Positions 1-8,930 of a stretch of 64,000 nt of DNA are shown in pieces; position 1 is the first letter of the stretch, and each line of letters begins with the position of its first letter. A model generated the notes under the pieces. The model was not told the DNA's origin. It did no database searches and saw only the letters and a list, made by a program, of their open reading frames with translations. The position numbers and the translations under genes were made by a program. The stretch is from Stieleria mannarensis (lineage in GTDB: Bacteria; Planctomycetota; Planctomycetia; Pirellulales; Pirellulaceae): positions 1 to 64,000 of the forward strand of contig NZ_JACEHH010000028.1 in the NCBI RefSeq assembly GCF_014154935.1, written 5' to 3'.

Positions 1-25
1 CGGAAGAACCCATCGGGTTCTTCCG
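1..25. terminator. Hairpin at window edge
   Basis: There is a perfect 11-bp inverted repeat with a 3-nt loop (arms CGGAAGAACCC and GGGTTCTTCCG). No clear T-run follows on either side, so a rho-independent terminator for a gene beyond the left edge is only a guess. Confidence 0.3.
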
Positions 26-30
26 AGAAC

Positions 31-319
31 TTAGTGGCTGCTCTCGGATTCTCGGGGAAGGTTTTTTGAGGGATGACTACGATGTCCGAAGGTCCTGTTC
101 GGTAGGATGGCGACGCCGGATGAAGCGGAGGCGGCCTGCGGCTGAGGAGCAACCCGCCAAGGAAAGCCTGGTCTGCGATGCGCCGAAGGTGCTTCGTGCC
201 CTCCGCAGGACCGCGCGCCGGCGGAGTGTCATTTGAACCGACGTTTCGTCGTCGCTCCGCCCATTCGGACATCGCAAAAATGCCTCAAAAAACCTCGGTC
301 CTGAGAAATCTGCCACTAA
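31..319. repeat. Foldback (MITE-like) element with ~60-nt imperfect terminal inverted repeats
   Basis: Bases 31-90 (TTAGTGGC ... GGTTTTTTGAGG ... GATGTCCGAA) reappear in inverted orientation at 264-319 with scattered mismatches. This gives a roughly 290-bp element with long inverted ends. The interior is GC-rich. A long open frame on the minus strand spans it but resembles no protein I know and looks incidental. The stretch 320-447, up to the fliS stop, shows nothing else. The element could be a non-autonomous mobile relic or a structured RNA; no transposase lies nearby. Confidence 0.5.
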
Positions 320-447
320 ATTCCTGGAAGTACCGAGATTCGTAACGGAAGCTCTCGACGTCTCCAGACCGCTCCGCATTCGGTCTTACTGACGTTCACG
401 AGAGTCAGCGAGATCGGTGACGACGCACAAAGAGATCTGCCTGGAAA

Positions 448-858
448 TCAGGCGATGGATTCGAAGGTATCGGTTTCGGGCAGCGCGGGGATCACGCCTT
501 GACGTTCCATTTCGTTGGCCTGGTCGGCGACTTGGGCGAACCCGTCGCGGATCTGGCGGAGCAGCTTGATGCAGGTCCCGAAGTCCTTTTCATCGAAACG
601 GATCATGACGAAGTGCAGCAGTCGCGCGATGTTGAAGGCGACTTCGTCTTCATCGGGCTTCAGTCCCGCATGAATGGTCATGATGGTTTTGCGCATCGCC
701 AGTTCGTGCTTCGCCAGCAGCGCCGGATCGCCGGCCTCGGTTGCGATTTCGCAGGCCTCGATGGATTCGATAGCGCGGTCATAGAGCATCAGCAGCATGT
801 CCACTCGGGTCCAACCGCGTTTGATACTCGTCCGTTGATACGTCTTTAGCTGTTCCAT
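448..858 (-). CDS. fliS: Flagellar export chaperone FliS
   Basis: This 136-residue protein matches the usual FliS length. FliS binds the C-terminus of flagellin in the cytoplasm and keeps it unfolded for the flagellar type III export gate. The N-terminus (YQRTSIKRGWTRVDMLLMLYDRAIESIEAC) has the FliS signature of a short YQ motif followed by the 'LLMLYDRAI' first helix; the remainder is a helical bundle. It lies 38 bp downstream of fliD on the same strand, so the two are probably cotranscribed, a common arrangement. The ATG start has GGGGATC upstream. The identity is firm; partner specificity for the flagellin at 3585-4994 is inferred from proximity. Confidence 0.93.
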   Translation of the reverse strand: MEQLKTYQRTSIKRGWTRVDMLLMLYDRAIESIEACEIATEAGDPALLAKHELAMRKTIMTIHAGLKPDEDEVAFNIARLLHFVMIRFDEKDFGTCIKLLRQIRDGFAQVADQANEMERQGVIPALPETDTFESIA

Positions 859-896
859 TGATGATCCCCTGTGCGTGAACGGTTTTTTGAAAGCTG

Positions 897-2891
897 CTAT
901 TTCTTGCTGTTGTTGCTGAAGTTGCCCAGCGATGTCAGTTGAGTCGAAATGAAGTTGCCGGTGGTCTGGAGTTCGTTGATGATGCTTTCCAGGGCGGTGA
1001 ATTCGGCGATCAGGTATTCGCGTTTGGATTCCGTCAATGCTTCGACCTTTTCGATGGATTGATCGATTGACGCGATGCGGGATTCGAACGTTTCGTTGAC
1101 CGTTTTCAGCAATCCGGTGTCGGCATCCAAGACGCCGCGGATGTAGTCATTCAGGCGTCCGGTGACGCCTTGCGTGATCGTCAGTTCGGCCTCGCTGCCG
1201 GCAACGATTTGGGCGGCCGTCAGCGTGACTTCGACACGCAGGTCGGCGGTGTTTTCGTTGTCCGGGTCGCCGCTGAGGATTCGCCCGGTGCCCTTGGCGA
1301 TTTCTTCCACGCCACCGACAAGGAATCGTCCGGCGACATCCTGGCCGGCATCATTTTCGCTGCCATCGAATCCCAGGATGGAGGCGGCCGTTCCGCTAAG
1401 GCTGGAGACGTTGGCGGCCGAACCGTAGGCCTCGGTCGTGATGCTCAGTCGATTGTCGCTGCCGACGCTGACCTCCACTTCGTGGACACCCAGGGTGGAG
1501 GAGCTGTTGATGACCGATTGCAGGTGTGCGGCCAATTCTTCGGTGGTGTAGGTGCCATGGTTCAGGGTCAACGTCTCGCTGACGACACTGTCCACGGTGA
1601 TTTCAAAGCTGTCGTTGGAGCCGTCGACGACAATGCTGGCCGCGGCGGCGTTGGTCGCGGTCACCAAGGCCTGTTCGGCGGCTTGAGTGATGTCGACTTC
1701 ATACGGCGTTTCGGACGGTTGAGTGCGGGCGGTGCCACCGAGGAACCGGATGCCGGAACTGGTCGAGGCGCCGTTGAGCCCGAACAGATTGCGGATTTCG
1801 CCGGCATCGACGCCTTCCAACTCACCTTTGAGCGCCTGGTCCAGTTTCACCGAATCGATCGCAAGTTTGCCTTTCAGGTCCAGATCGATCCCGATTTCAC
1901 TCAGCCGTGCCAATCCGGAACCGGGGACCGATTCCGACACGATCGTCAGCAGTTTGTTCTTGATCGTGCTGGCCGAGCGATCGCCCAGCAGCGGGTTGGC
2001 GACTTCGGTTTCGGGATTGTATTGCGATTGGGTGTCGATGAACTCGATGATCGCGTTGAAGTTGTCGACGAAACCTTGTACCGCCTCTTTGGCCGATTCG
2101 GTGTCGGTTTCGATATCGATGTTGATCACGGCGCCCGGGTCGGCCTGGTTGAGTTCCAACGTGACGTTTTCGATCAATCCGTCGACCGTGTTGGAATCGT
2201 ACTCGGCGGAGATCGCACCGACACCGGAGCCGAGTTTGACGATCGCGTTGAGCGGGGGTTGCACGGCGGGGCCGGAAAAGTCCGGCAGCACTCCGGTCAG
2301 CGGATCTTGGCCGCTGGTGACCGAGATGGTGTTGGCCGCGCCGGTGTGTTTGGAAGACAGCAGGATGCGATGCGAGCCGGCGGCCTGATCAAAGATCACG
2401 CTGGCGTTGAGATCCTGGACCTGCTCGTTGATGGTGTTGACGAAACCTTTGAGCGTGTTGTTGCTCTCGTTGATCGTGATCGTCTGTTCGGCGCGGTCGC
2501 CGACTTTGAAGGTAATGTCGCCGGTGGCGATCTGTTCGCTCGTCGACGAGAAGCCTTGTGAAGCGATCTGGTGGGCCGACGCAAGTTGTTCGACGCTGAT
2601 TTGGTAGTTGGCGGCGATGGCGCCGCTGCCGGCCGTCGCGGTGACCACGTCTTCGTTGGTGCTTGATGCGGTCCGCGCATCGAACACCGAGTTGGTCGCC
2701 CGGTTCAGGCGGCTCAGAGACGACTGCAGGGTGACGAGCTGGGCTTCGATGCCCTTGAACGTCGTCTGCTTCGTGGTGACTTCCGCCTTCCGCGAATTGA
2801 ATGTATCGATCTGGGTCTGCTGGAAACCGAGCAGGCTTTCGATGATGCTGGTCGTGTCAAAACCAGAAACGATCCCGTCAATATTGAACAT
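897..2891 (-). CDS. fliD: Flagellar filament cap / hook-associated protein 2 FliD
   Basis: This 664-residue protein is the distal cap that folds flagellin subunits into the growing filament. The N-terminus (FNIDGIVSGFDTTSIIESLL) is the FliD_N signature. The N-terminal ~95 and C-terminal ~70 residues are heptad-like and should form the D0 coiled coils (C-terminal IASIDQSIEKVEAL). The middle is beta-rich and Thr/Ala/Gly-rich, longer than the E. coli protein (about 470 residues), as expected for the variable surface domains. I chose the ATG at 2891 over an in-frame TTG two codons upstream. No flgK or flgL is seen in the window. fliS follows in the same operon. Confidence 0.92.
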   Translation of the reverse strand: MFNIDGIVSGFDTTSIIESLLGFQQTQIDTFNSRKAEVTTKQTTFKGIEAQLVTLQSSLSRLNRATNSVFDARTASSTNEDVVTATAGSGAIAANYQISVEQLASAHQIASQGFSSTSEQIATGDITFKVGDRAEQTITINESNNTLKGFVNTINEQVQDLNASVIFDQAAGSHRILLSSKHTGAANTISVTSGQDPLTGVLPDFSGPAVQPPLNAIVKLGSGVGAISAEYDSNTVDGLIENVTLELNQADPGAVINIDIETDTESAKEAVQGFVDNFNAIIEFIDTQSQYNPETEVANPLLGDRSASTIKNKLLTIVSESVPGSGLARLSEIGIDLDLKGKLAIDSVKLDQALKGELEGVDAGEIRNLFGLNGASTSSGIRFLGGTARTQPSETPYEVDITQAAEQALVTATNAAAASIVVDGSNDSFEITVDSVVSETLTLNHGTYTTEELAAHLQSVINSSSTLGVHEVEVSVGSDNRLSITTEAYGSAANVSSLSGTAASILGFDGSENDAGQDVAGRFLVGGVEEIAKGTGRILSGDPDNENTADLRVEVTLTAAQIVAGSEAELTITQGVTGRLNDYIRGVLDADTGLLKTVNETFESRIASIDQSIEKVEALTESKREYLIAEFTALESIINELQTTGNFISTQLTSLGNFSNNSKK

Positions 2892-3451
2892 CGTCAATTA
2901 TCTTCTGGCGAGGTGTAGCCGCGTGGGCCGTACATGGCGTCAAGAAGCGGGATCTCAGGCTGCGAGTGAAGATTCAAATACCGGCAGCCAAAGAGCTCAG
3001 CGCCCTGACAGGAAAAAATCATCCAAGTTGATGACATCGCGAGTCCGTTCTGGTCTCACCCCCGAACCGTTCCATCGGAACCGTAGGCCGCTTGCATTGC
3101 GATGTTAGCGCAAAAGCCCGATCCGACGGTAAACCTCCACTGCTAATCCGGAGGACGGCTACGGTTTCACATTCCAGGCGGATCGTGCCGGCGACAACCC
3201 GGCCGGTTGATCTAATCGGATCATCACCTATTGAGCTCAGCCGCCACGCGCCAGCGTGCGGTTCCTCCGCCAAGCGCGGTGGAAGCACATGAACCGTGAG
3301 CTAGCGCTCATCGGCTAATGAATAATCCGGGCTAGCGCCCACCGGCTGATCGTTATCCTGTTCATTTTGACCAAACCGACAGCCCCCGAGTGCCTTACGG
3401 CTCACTCAATCAACCGGCCGAACCTGCAGCGTTCGCCGGCCTAACAACAAA
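2892..3451. other. Non-coding gap between fliD and flagellin
   Basis: No convincing gene lies in this gap. It contains two diverged copies of a GCTAGCGC(T/C)CA(T/C)CGGCT(A/G)AT motif (listed separately) and other GC-rich intergenic sequence. No clear sigma-54 or sigma-28 promoter for fliD was found by eye. Confidence 0.4.
3298..3352. repeat. Two tandem copies of a GCTAGCGC-type intergenic repeat
   Basis: The motif CTAGCGCTCATCGGCTAAT (from 3301) recurs about 31 bp later as CTAGCGCCCACCGGCTGAT (from 3332), separated by GAATAATCCGGG. The two diverged copies look like a degenerate tandem repeat of a dispersed element. Confidence 0.5.
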
Positions 3452-3518
3452 GTCAGCGTGCCCGCCGCGGCCGCACCGCCGAACTGATGGGCGGTGTGAT
3501 CGCGGAGAGCACGCTGAC
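3452..3518 (-). terminator. Candidate flagellin terminator (long stem-loop)
   Basis: Perfect 10-bp arms GTCAGCGTGC (3452-3461) and GCACGCTGAC (3509-3518) enclose a GC-rich 47-nt loop. It lies 66 bp past the flagellin stop. There is no U-run, so it may act as an mRNA 3' stabiliser rather than an intrinsic terminator. Confidence 0.35.
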
Positions 3519-3584
3519 CGGGCCGCCGAGAGGGGAAGGGGTGGATTTCCCCGCCTCGGGCGGTGACTTTCTGATCGATTCGTC

Positions 3585-4994
3585 TTACTGCAACAGCGAC
3601 AGAACCGACTGCGAGGTTTGGTTCGCACTGGACAGAACCGACGTTCCCGCTTGCACCAAGATTTGGTTGTTGGTGAATTTCGAGATTTCTTCGGCGAAAT
3701 CCGTGTCGCGGATGACCGACTCGGCGTTGACGGTGTTTTCCAGCGTCGATCGCATGTTGTTGGCGATCGATTCGAGCGTGTTCGATTGGAACGCACCGAG
3801 TTCGCCACGCATGTTGGACAGTTCGTCGATTGCGGAGTCGATCACCTTCAAGGCGTCTTGAGCGTTGTCAAACGACGTGACGTCGATTTCGTCCAAGCTG
3901 TTGAACTTCGATCCCGTCACGGCGACACCGAGTGCGTCGGCGTTGACCGATTGGACCGAGATTTGAGCCGTCTGGTTCTGGTTGGCACCGATTTGGAAAA
4001 CCAGAGCATTGTTCTGGATCGAAACGTTGCCTTGAGCACCGGATGCGGTCAGTGCCGCGTCGGAGCCTTCGCCGATGCGAACCACGGTACCTTTGGACGC
4101 ACCGGAAACGCTGGTCAGCGTGTTGCCTTTGCCGGTAGCGGCGACGCCATCAATGGTACCGATAACGGTAAGACCTTGGTCGGTATCGAGCGTGGTGCCG
4201 AATCCGGAGGACGTTGCCGAAGCAGCGGTATCGGAGACGACTTCGATCTCGGCGTCGGAGCCGAATTCGATCGAACGCAGGCGGGTTCCGCCGGAGATGT
4301 CTTCGGCGACGACACCGGTTTGGTCGGTGAATTCGTTGATACGAGCGACCACACCGGCTCGGCTGAGACCGGAGTTCAGCGTGATGCTGACGCCGTTGAC
4401 CGAGAGGACTTCGTCGGCAGCCAGGTTGCCGGTTTGCGAGGTGCCGGCGGTGATGTTGGCTCGTTCACCTGCGGTGGTCACTTCGACGGCGTAGGTTCCG
4501 TCGCTGGTGTTGCTGCCGCCCTTGAGGAAGGTGACGTCAGCGTCGGAGGCCGAACCGGTGACACCGGCCGAACCGTCCAGCAACGCTTTTTCACCGAACT
4601 GGGTGTTTGCGGCGATTCGGTTGATGGTGTCCAGTGCGTTGTCGATTTCCGCTTGGTTGGCGGCGAACGCGTCGGCGTCGTTGACGCCCGAGTTTGCCGA
4701 ATCGAGTGCCAGCGAGCGAACTTTGATCAAGATGCTGTTGATTTCGTTCAGTGCACCTTCGGCGGTTTGCACGACGGCGACCGCTTTTTCGGTGTTGTCG
4801 ATGGCGGTCCGCAGACCGGCGATCTGTGCACGTTGTTTCTCCGAAATCACCAGAGCGGCAGGGCCGTCTGCACCCCGGTTGACTTTGAAACCCGTCGACA
4901 GTCGTTCGATCGACTTGTTCAACGCGTTCGAAGATCGGTTCAGATTGTTGCGGGCATTCAGAGCGCCGACGTTGTTGGTTATTGTTAAGCTCAT
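3585..4994 (-). CDS. fliC: Flagellin
   Basis: This 469-residue flagellin has the conserved terminal domains. The N-terminal D0/D1 begins SLTITNNVGALNARNNLNRS and continues through the SIERLSTGFKVNRGADGPA signature. The C-terminal D1/D0 includes AQDALKVIDSAIDELSNMRGELGAFQ, a FAEEISKFTNNQILVQAG segment and the end QSVLSLLQ. The central 200 residues are Thr/Ser/Gly-rich and variable (filament surface). It is exported through the flagellar apparatus and polymerises under the FliD cap. The ATG is preceded by a purine-rich AAGAGAA. No promoter could be recognised; control by sigma-28 is suggested only by the neighbouring anti-sigma factor gene flgM. Confidence 0.95.
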   Translation of the reverse strand: MSLTITNNVGALNARNNLNRSSNALNKSIERLSTGFKVNRGADGPAALVISEKQRAQIAGLRTAIDNTEKAVAVVQTAEGALNEINSILIKVRSLALDSANSGVNDADAFAANQAEIDNALDTINRIAANTQFGEKALLDGSAGVTGSASDADVTFLKGGSNTSDGTYAVEVTTAGERANITAGTSQTGNLAADEVLSVNGVSITLNSGLSRAGVVARINEFTDQTGVVAEDISGGTRLRSIEFGSDAEIEVVSDTAASATSSGFGTTLDTDQGLTVIGTIDGVAATGKGNTLTSVSGASKGTVVRIGEGSDAALTASGAQGNVSIQNNALVFQIGANQNQTAQISVQSVNADALGVAVTGSKFNSLDEIDVTSFDNAQDALKVIDSAIDELSNMRGELGAFQSNTLESIANNMRSTLENTVNAESVIRDTDFAEEISKFTNNQILVQAGTSVLSSANQTSQSVLSLLQ

Positions 4995-5088
4995 TTCTCT
5001 TGCTTACTCTGGATTAAGGATTCAAAGAAACGTCCGTGACAATGAGTGCATCCGTGGCACTTGCGTATTTGGGAGATTCCCGGCAAGC

Positions 5089-5382
5089 TTACAAATCGAG
5101 AATCGACCTGGCCGTCTCGGCCGCAGCCTCTTTGGTCAGGTATTCACCGGTTTGTAGTTTCAGTTTGACTGCTTCCACCACGGACTCTCGCACATCAGCT
5201 GACTGCTTGAGGACCTGTGATAAATCGCGGATCGAATCAAGTTGAATCGACGTCGAGGCGGTCGTAGACGGGGCCGCCGTCGCCTGGGTCGGCGATGACG
5301 TCTCGTTCTGCTGGGCCGTCGACTGGGAATCGAGCCGCTTGTATTGAGCGGGCTGCGAATTTCCAATGGGGTTGATTCTCAT
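5089..5382 (-). CDS. flgM: Negative regulator of flagellin synthesis (anti-sigma-28 factor) FlgM
   Basis: This 97-residue protein resembles FlgM: it begins MRINPIGNSQP, has a Ser/Thr/Gln-rich disordered middle, and ends in a helical sigma-binding region (LDSIRDLSQVLKQ, then EYLTKEAAAETARSILDL). FlgM holds sigma-28 inactive until hook completion, when it is exported. The start is the ATG at 5382, with GGAGAGAAG just before it; longer in-frame extensions upstream lack family resemblance. It lies 94 bp upstream of flagellin on the same strand. Its presence implies a sigma-28 (FliA) gene elsewhere in the genome; none is in this window. Confidence 0.82.
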   Translation of the reverse strand: MRINPIGNSQPAQYKRLDSQSTAQQNETSSPTQATAAPSTTASTSIQLDSIRDLSQVLKQSADVRESVVEAVKLKLQTGEYLTKEAAAETARSILDL

Positions 5383-5549
5383 TCTTCTCTCTCCGCAATG
5401 GGTGACTGAAATGGGTTGTCGAGAGGCCCGTGACGAACTTGCGTATAAAATCCTTAAGCCGCAAAGCTTTTTTAGTCGATACAGTCGTAGCGAATAAAGG
5501 GACGATCGCGCATGTCCGGAATGCGCCGATCGGATCGCTTTTAGGTGCC

Positions 5550-5572
5550 CCGCTCTGAGCGATCGGGGCAAG
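5550..5572. terminator. GC-rich stem-loop between flgM and the divergent TPR operon
   Basis: The inverted repeat GCCCCG ... CGGGGC surrounds an 11-nt loop. It lies in the divergent intergenic region, so it may be a regulatory hairpin in the leader of the plus-strand operon rather than a terminator. Confidence 0.25.
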
Positions 5573-5595
5573 TTCTTATGTAGGATGCAGACGCG

Positions 5596-7887
5596 GTGTT
5601 TCGATCGGAAGTCTTGTGGGTGTCAGTCTTTCTGGCGATCGGTGCGGTCGGCGGGCTGGTCTACAATTGGCCCTCCGAAGCCCAGCCGGACGTCCAGTCG
5701 TCCGCCGAGTCGGAGTTGCTGCCAGAGTCGCTGCCGGTCAGTGAAACAAGCGCCCGGGCGGGCGCCGAGCAGCTTTCTCCGTTTGCGTCCGATGACGTTG
5801 ACGGCTCGGTGAGGGATGACCCTCAGGGGCCTGGGGCTCAGGGGCCTGGGGCTCAGGGGCCTGGGTCTCAGAGGCCGCTGGCGGAATCCGATAACGTCGC
5901 GGGGATCTGGAATGACGTCCGCCCGGCGACGCAACGCAGCCAGCCGATCGATTTCGGCGTGCTCGAACTGGGCGACCGATTGCTGGCCGGCGGCAACTCG
6001 ATCGGTGCGGTCAAGCATTACAACAAGCTTTGGCAGCAAGCCAACGTGCCAGTCGATGTCGCCGTGTTGATCCGATTGGGGCTGGCGTCAGAATTGGCCG
6101 GTTTGCATGAGCAGGCCGAGAAACACTATCACAGTGCGATTCGGGTGGCGGAAAAGGGCTCGGTGCAGCAACTGGCCAGCCTGTTGGGCTTGGCTCGTCT
6201 GTGGGAGAGTCAAGGTCAATTGGGCGAGGCGATCTCGCTGTTGAGTGAGCTGTTTCTGGTTTATTCCCATGACGGGTACCCGAAAATCATTCGGCAAACA
6301 ATTGTGCATCAGCTGGCGGACTGCCTGCAGCGGCGACTGCTCGCCAACGAAGTGGTCGTCGAAGCCCTTCAGAAGGAGCCGATGGAATACCACTGGGTCC
6401 CCGTCGCGGTGGATTCCATGCTGGCCCTGGCCGACTGGGAGTCGCCCGAAGGGGTGCCGGTCAATCCCGGGTCGGGGCTAAAGCTGCTGCAGAACTACGA
6501 GGGCGACGTGTCGTTGGTGCTGGTGCAAGCTCATTTGAAAGGCGTCTCGGTGCTGAAGCTGATTTCGGAATTGCAGCGTTTGTCGGGCTTGCAGATCACG
6601 GTCACCGAAAAGGCGAAGTTGTCGTTGGTGGGGCGGTTGGCCAATGTCAACGCGCCGGTCATGGCGGTGTCGTTGCTGCTCGATCAAGCGCTCGAGTCGA
6701 TGGAGCTGTCGTGGAGCCAATCCGAAGGTGCGTTGACGATCATGACTCGAGGGGAACTGACCGCGCGCGATTTGGCTTCCTACGATCTCGCCCGTACCCA
6801 GCGGATGTTGCAGCGAGTGCAGTTGGACTACCTTGAAGGCGTCGAACGGGTGGCGGCGATCATGAACGACGGGAATAATGTTCGTTTGTCCGGCGGGTGG
6901 GACCTTGCCGCCGACAAGTACCGTGCGGCGCGCGAGGCCGGGCCGGCTCATGAATTGAATGCCGACCTGTATTTCAATGAAGCCTCGCTGTCGCTGGTGC
7001 AGGGTGACAGCTTGAACGCACTGCATGCGAGCTACATGGCCCTGGACCAAACTCTGTCTCCAACGCTTCAGTCGGAAATCTACGCGATGATCGCGGATTT
7101 GGAGTTGGAATTCGGGCAGTTGTCCAAGTCGATCACGGCCGCTTCGCGAGGGATGCGTCGAGCGGACGACCCGGCCGTGTTGGCGCGAACCGCGATGACG
7201 CTGGCCCGGGCCTATTTGTTGACCGATGACCCGTATTCCGCCAATTCGGTTCTGTTTGACGTTTCTGGCGATTTGGCCGGTGGGGCGTTGCAGCGATTGG
7301 CGAGCGTGTTTTCTTCCTTCGCGCGGTTCCAGCACGTGGGCCCCAAACACGGCTTGCAAGACGAAGGGCAACGCGTCGTGTTGGCGCTGGCGGCTCTTCA
7401 ACCCGAGGACATGGTTTCGTTTGCCGATTCGCTGATCGTATCCAAGGCCTATGCGGCGGTCGGATTGCGGTCCAAGGCGATCGACAACCTGAATGCGGCC
7501 CTGGATACCGCGCCCGCCGGCTACTGGAACGAACGGATTCGCCTGCAATTGGCGGAAATGCATTACAAGTCGTTGGACTTGGATCAAGCCAACGCCACGA
7601 TCGAGTCGTTCGCGACGGTGTCGGCCGATCTATTGCCGGAAGTGTTGTACCTGCACGCTTCGATTCAGCTGGACATGGGGAATCTGGAGCAGAGTGAATC
7701 CATTTGCCGCCGGATCCTCGCCATGCAGGTGGACCAGACCATTCAATCCGACGCGCTGGAAAAACTCGGTGAAACGCTCCAGAAATCGGGGGATCACTAC
7801 GCTGCGGCGTTGTGCTTTGCCGGTCTGTTGCCGGGGACCGAGGGCGACGCGGCGTCGGGCGACCAGGGATCGACGGTGACACCATGA
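5596..7887 (+). CDS. TPR protein with secretin STN-like segment, flagellar cluster
   Basis: This 763-residue protein is of unknown exact function. A single hydrophobic N-terminal segment (about residues 5-22) suggests a membrane anchor or uncleaved signal. A disordered stretch follows, with a small PGAQG repeat (about residues 78-95). Then come helical TPR-like repeats (about 110-230), a region at about residues 295-390 resembling the STN/secretin N-domain fold (VSLVLVQAHLKGVSVLKLIS, LSLVGRLANVNAPVMAVSLL), and a long C-terminal TPR array with many A-x-x-L-Y/F-x-A spacings. The start is a GTG at 5596 with a weak ribosome site. Its stop overlaps the next ATG (ATGA). Position at the head of the regulator operon suggests a periplasmic-facing scaffold for flagellar assembly; that is inference. 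Confidence 0.75.
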   Translation: MFRSEVLWVSVFLAIGAVGGLVYNWPSEAQPDVQSSAESELLPESLPVSETSARAGAEQLSPFASDDVDGSVRDDPQGPGAQGPGAQGPGSQRPLAESDNVAGIWNDVRPATQRSQPIDFGVLELGDRLLAGGNSIGAVKHYNKLWQQANVPVDVAVLIRLGLASELAGLHEQAEKHYHSAIRVAEKGSVQQLASLLGLARLWESQGQLGEAISLLSELFLVYSHDGYPKIIRQTIVHQLADCLQRRLLANEVVVEALQKEPMEYHWVPVAVDSMLALADWESPEGVPVNPGSGLKLLQNYEGDVSLVLVQAHLKGVSVLKLISELQRLSGLQITVTEKAKLSLVGRLANVNAPVMAVSLLLDQALESMELSWSQSEGALTIMTRGELTARDLASYDLARTQRMLQRVQLDYLEGVERVAAIMNDGNNVRLSGGWDLAADKYRAAREAGPAHELNADLYFNEASLSLVQGDSLNALHASYMALDQTLSPTLQSEIYAMIADLELEFGQLSKSITAASRGMRRADDPAVLARTAMTLARAYLLTDDPYSANSVLFDVSGDLAGGALQRLASVFSSFARFQHVGPKHGLQDEGQRVVLALAALQPEDMVSFADSLIVSKAYAAVGLRSKAIDNLNAALDTAPAGYWNERIRLQLAEMHYKSLDLDQANATIESFATVSADLLPEVLYLHASIQLDMGNLEQSESICRRILAMQVDQTIQSDALEKLGETLQKSGDHYAAALCFAGLLPGTEGDAASGDQGSTVTP

Positions 7888-8930
7888 ATGCACAAACACA
7901 ATCATCAACGGGATGCAGCCAAGTGATCTGGAACGTTTTGCTTCGCAGTTTGACGCTGGTCTTTGTCGTCGCCATCACCGGCCCGATCAGCCCCGTCGGC
8001 CCGATCAGTCCTTTGTGTGCCCAGTCGCCGGCCGATGGCCCGACGTCGTTGCGGTCGATCATGGCAGACGAAGCCGCGGCCGATCAGGGAGTTCAAGAGC
8101 GTTTGGAAGCGCTGATCAAGCGGACGCAACAAGCACGGCGGGAACGCCAGTCGGCCGCCGAGCAGTCACAGACTCCGGCGCCGAGAAGCGTTTGGGTTCC
8201 CGGGCAGGGTGCGGTCGAAACGGACACCGCAACCGCGGGCGGTCAGCAGTCGGGGGGACAGGGCTCGGGTGGACCGGCCCAGAATTCATCCCGCAGTCTG
8301 TCGGAGATTCGCGAGCGGATTCGGATCCTGCAACGGCTTCGCCGCGACCGGGCGATGGCGATGTCGGCCGGGCAAGCCGAACCGATTCCCGGAGGAACCG
8401 GCACACCTCAGTTGGAGCCGCCCCGAGGAAATATCGTTGAAAGCGACGCGAGCAGCGGGGCCGCCGTGACCGAGTCGACGCTTTCTTCAATCGAGGAAAG
8501 TCTGGAGCAACCGGCGGCCGTCGAGCCCGCGGCAGAGGACGAAGCGTCCGAGGGGTCGGTGGCTGCCGAGCGACTTTTGCCCAACCCCGTCAACGCCTTG
8601 GCCCTCGGCGAAAGCCTGTACCGAACCGGGAATTATGAATCGGCGCTGAAGGCATTCCGATCCGTCCCGGTCGAAAGGCTTTCGCAGTCCGATCGAACAT
8701 GGTTGGACCTGTTGATCGCGTTGTGTCAACGCAAGCGGGGCGAGTACGAAAAAGCTCAAGGGACGCTGCGTGACATCGCCAACGAAGAGTCCTCGGATTA
8801 TCCCGTCCAGGCGGCCAAGTGGTGGCTCAAGTACGCCGAGTCGTCCGATGGGACTCAGAAAAAATTCAGTGATGTGTCGGCGGAATTCGATGCCCTCCTT
8901 GAAAGGTCCAACCAATATGTCTCCCAGTGA
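7884..8930 (+). CDS. Secreted TPR-repeat protein, flagellar cluster
   Basis: This 348-residue protein has an N-terminal hydrophobic segment (LLRSLTLVFVVAITGPISP) ending near LCAQSP, consistent with a signal peptide. A charged, coiled segment (EERLEALIKRTQQARRERQS-like) and a Pro/Gly/Gln-rich linker follow. The C-terminal third is a TPR-type module (ALGESLYRTGNYESALKAFR, then YEKAQGTLRDIANEE). Start and stop codons overlap the upstream gene (ATGA), indicating translational coupling. The 14-bp overlap with the next gene supports a single operon. No named flagellar family was recognised; an export or assembly helper is possible from context only. Confidence 0.75.
   Translation: MNAQTQSSTGCSQVIWNVLLRSLTLVFVVAITGPISPVGPISPLCAQSPADGPTSLRSIMADEAAADQGVQERLEALIKRTQQARRERQSAAEQSQTPAPRSVWVPGQGAVETDTATAGGQQSGGQGSGGPAQNSSRSLSEIRERIRILQRLRRDRAMAMSAGQAEPIPGGTGTPQLEPPRGNIVESDASSGAAVTESTLSSIEESLEQPAAVEPAAEDEASEGSVAAERLLPNPVNALALGESLYRTGNYESALKAFRSVPVERLSQSDRTWLDLLIALCQRKRGEYEKAQGTLRDIANEESSDYPVQAAKWWLKYAESSDGTQKKFSDVSAEFDALLERSNQYVSQ

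Noticed and set aside
77-379. 100-residue open frame on the minus strand
   Set aside because: It lies across the foldback element at 31-319, has no ribosome site and no coding character; judged incidental.
1170-2561. 463-residue plus-strand frame opposite fliD
   Set aside because: Low-complexity antisense shadow of fliD, which has strong family motifs.
3618-4988. 456-residue plus-strand frame opposite flagellin
   Set aside because: Antisense shadow produced by GC-rich codon usage of fliC.
4995-5088. Sigma-28 or sigma-54 promoter for flagellin
   Set aside because: I searched the upstream DNA by eye for TAAA-N15-GCCGATAA and GG-N10-GC and found no convincing match.
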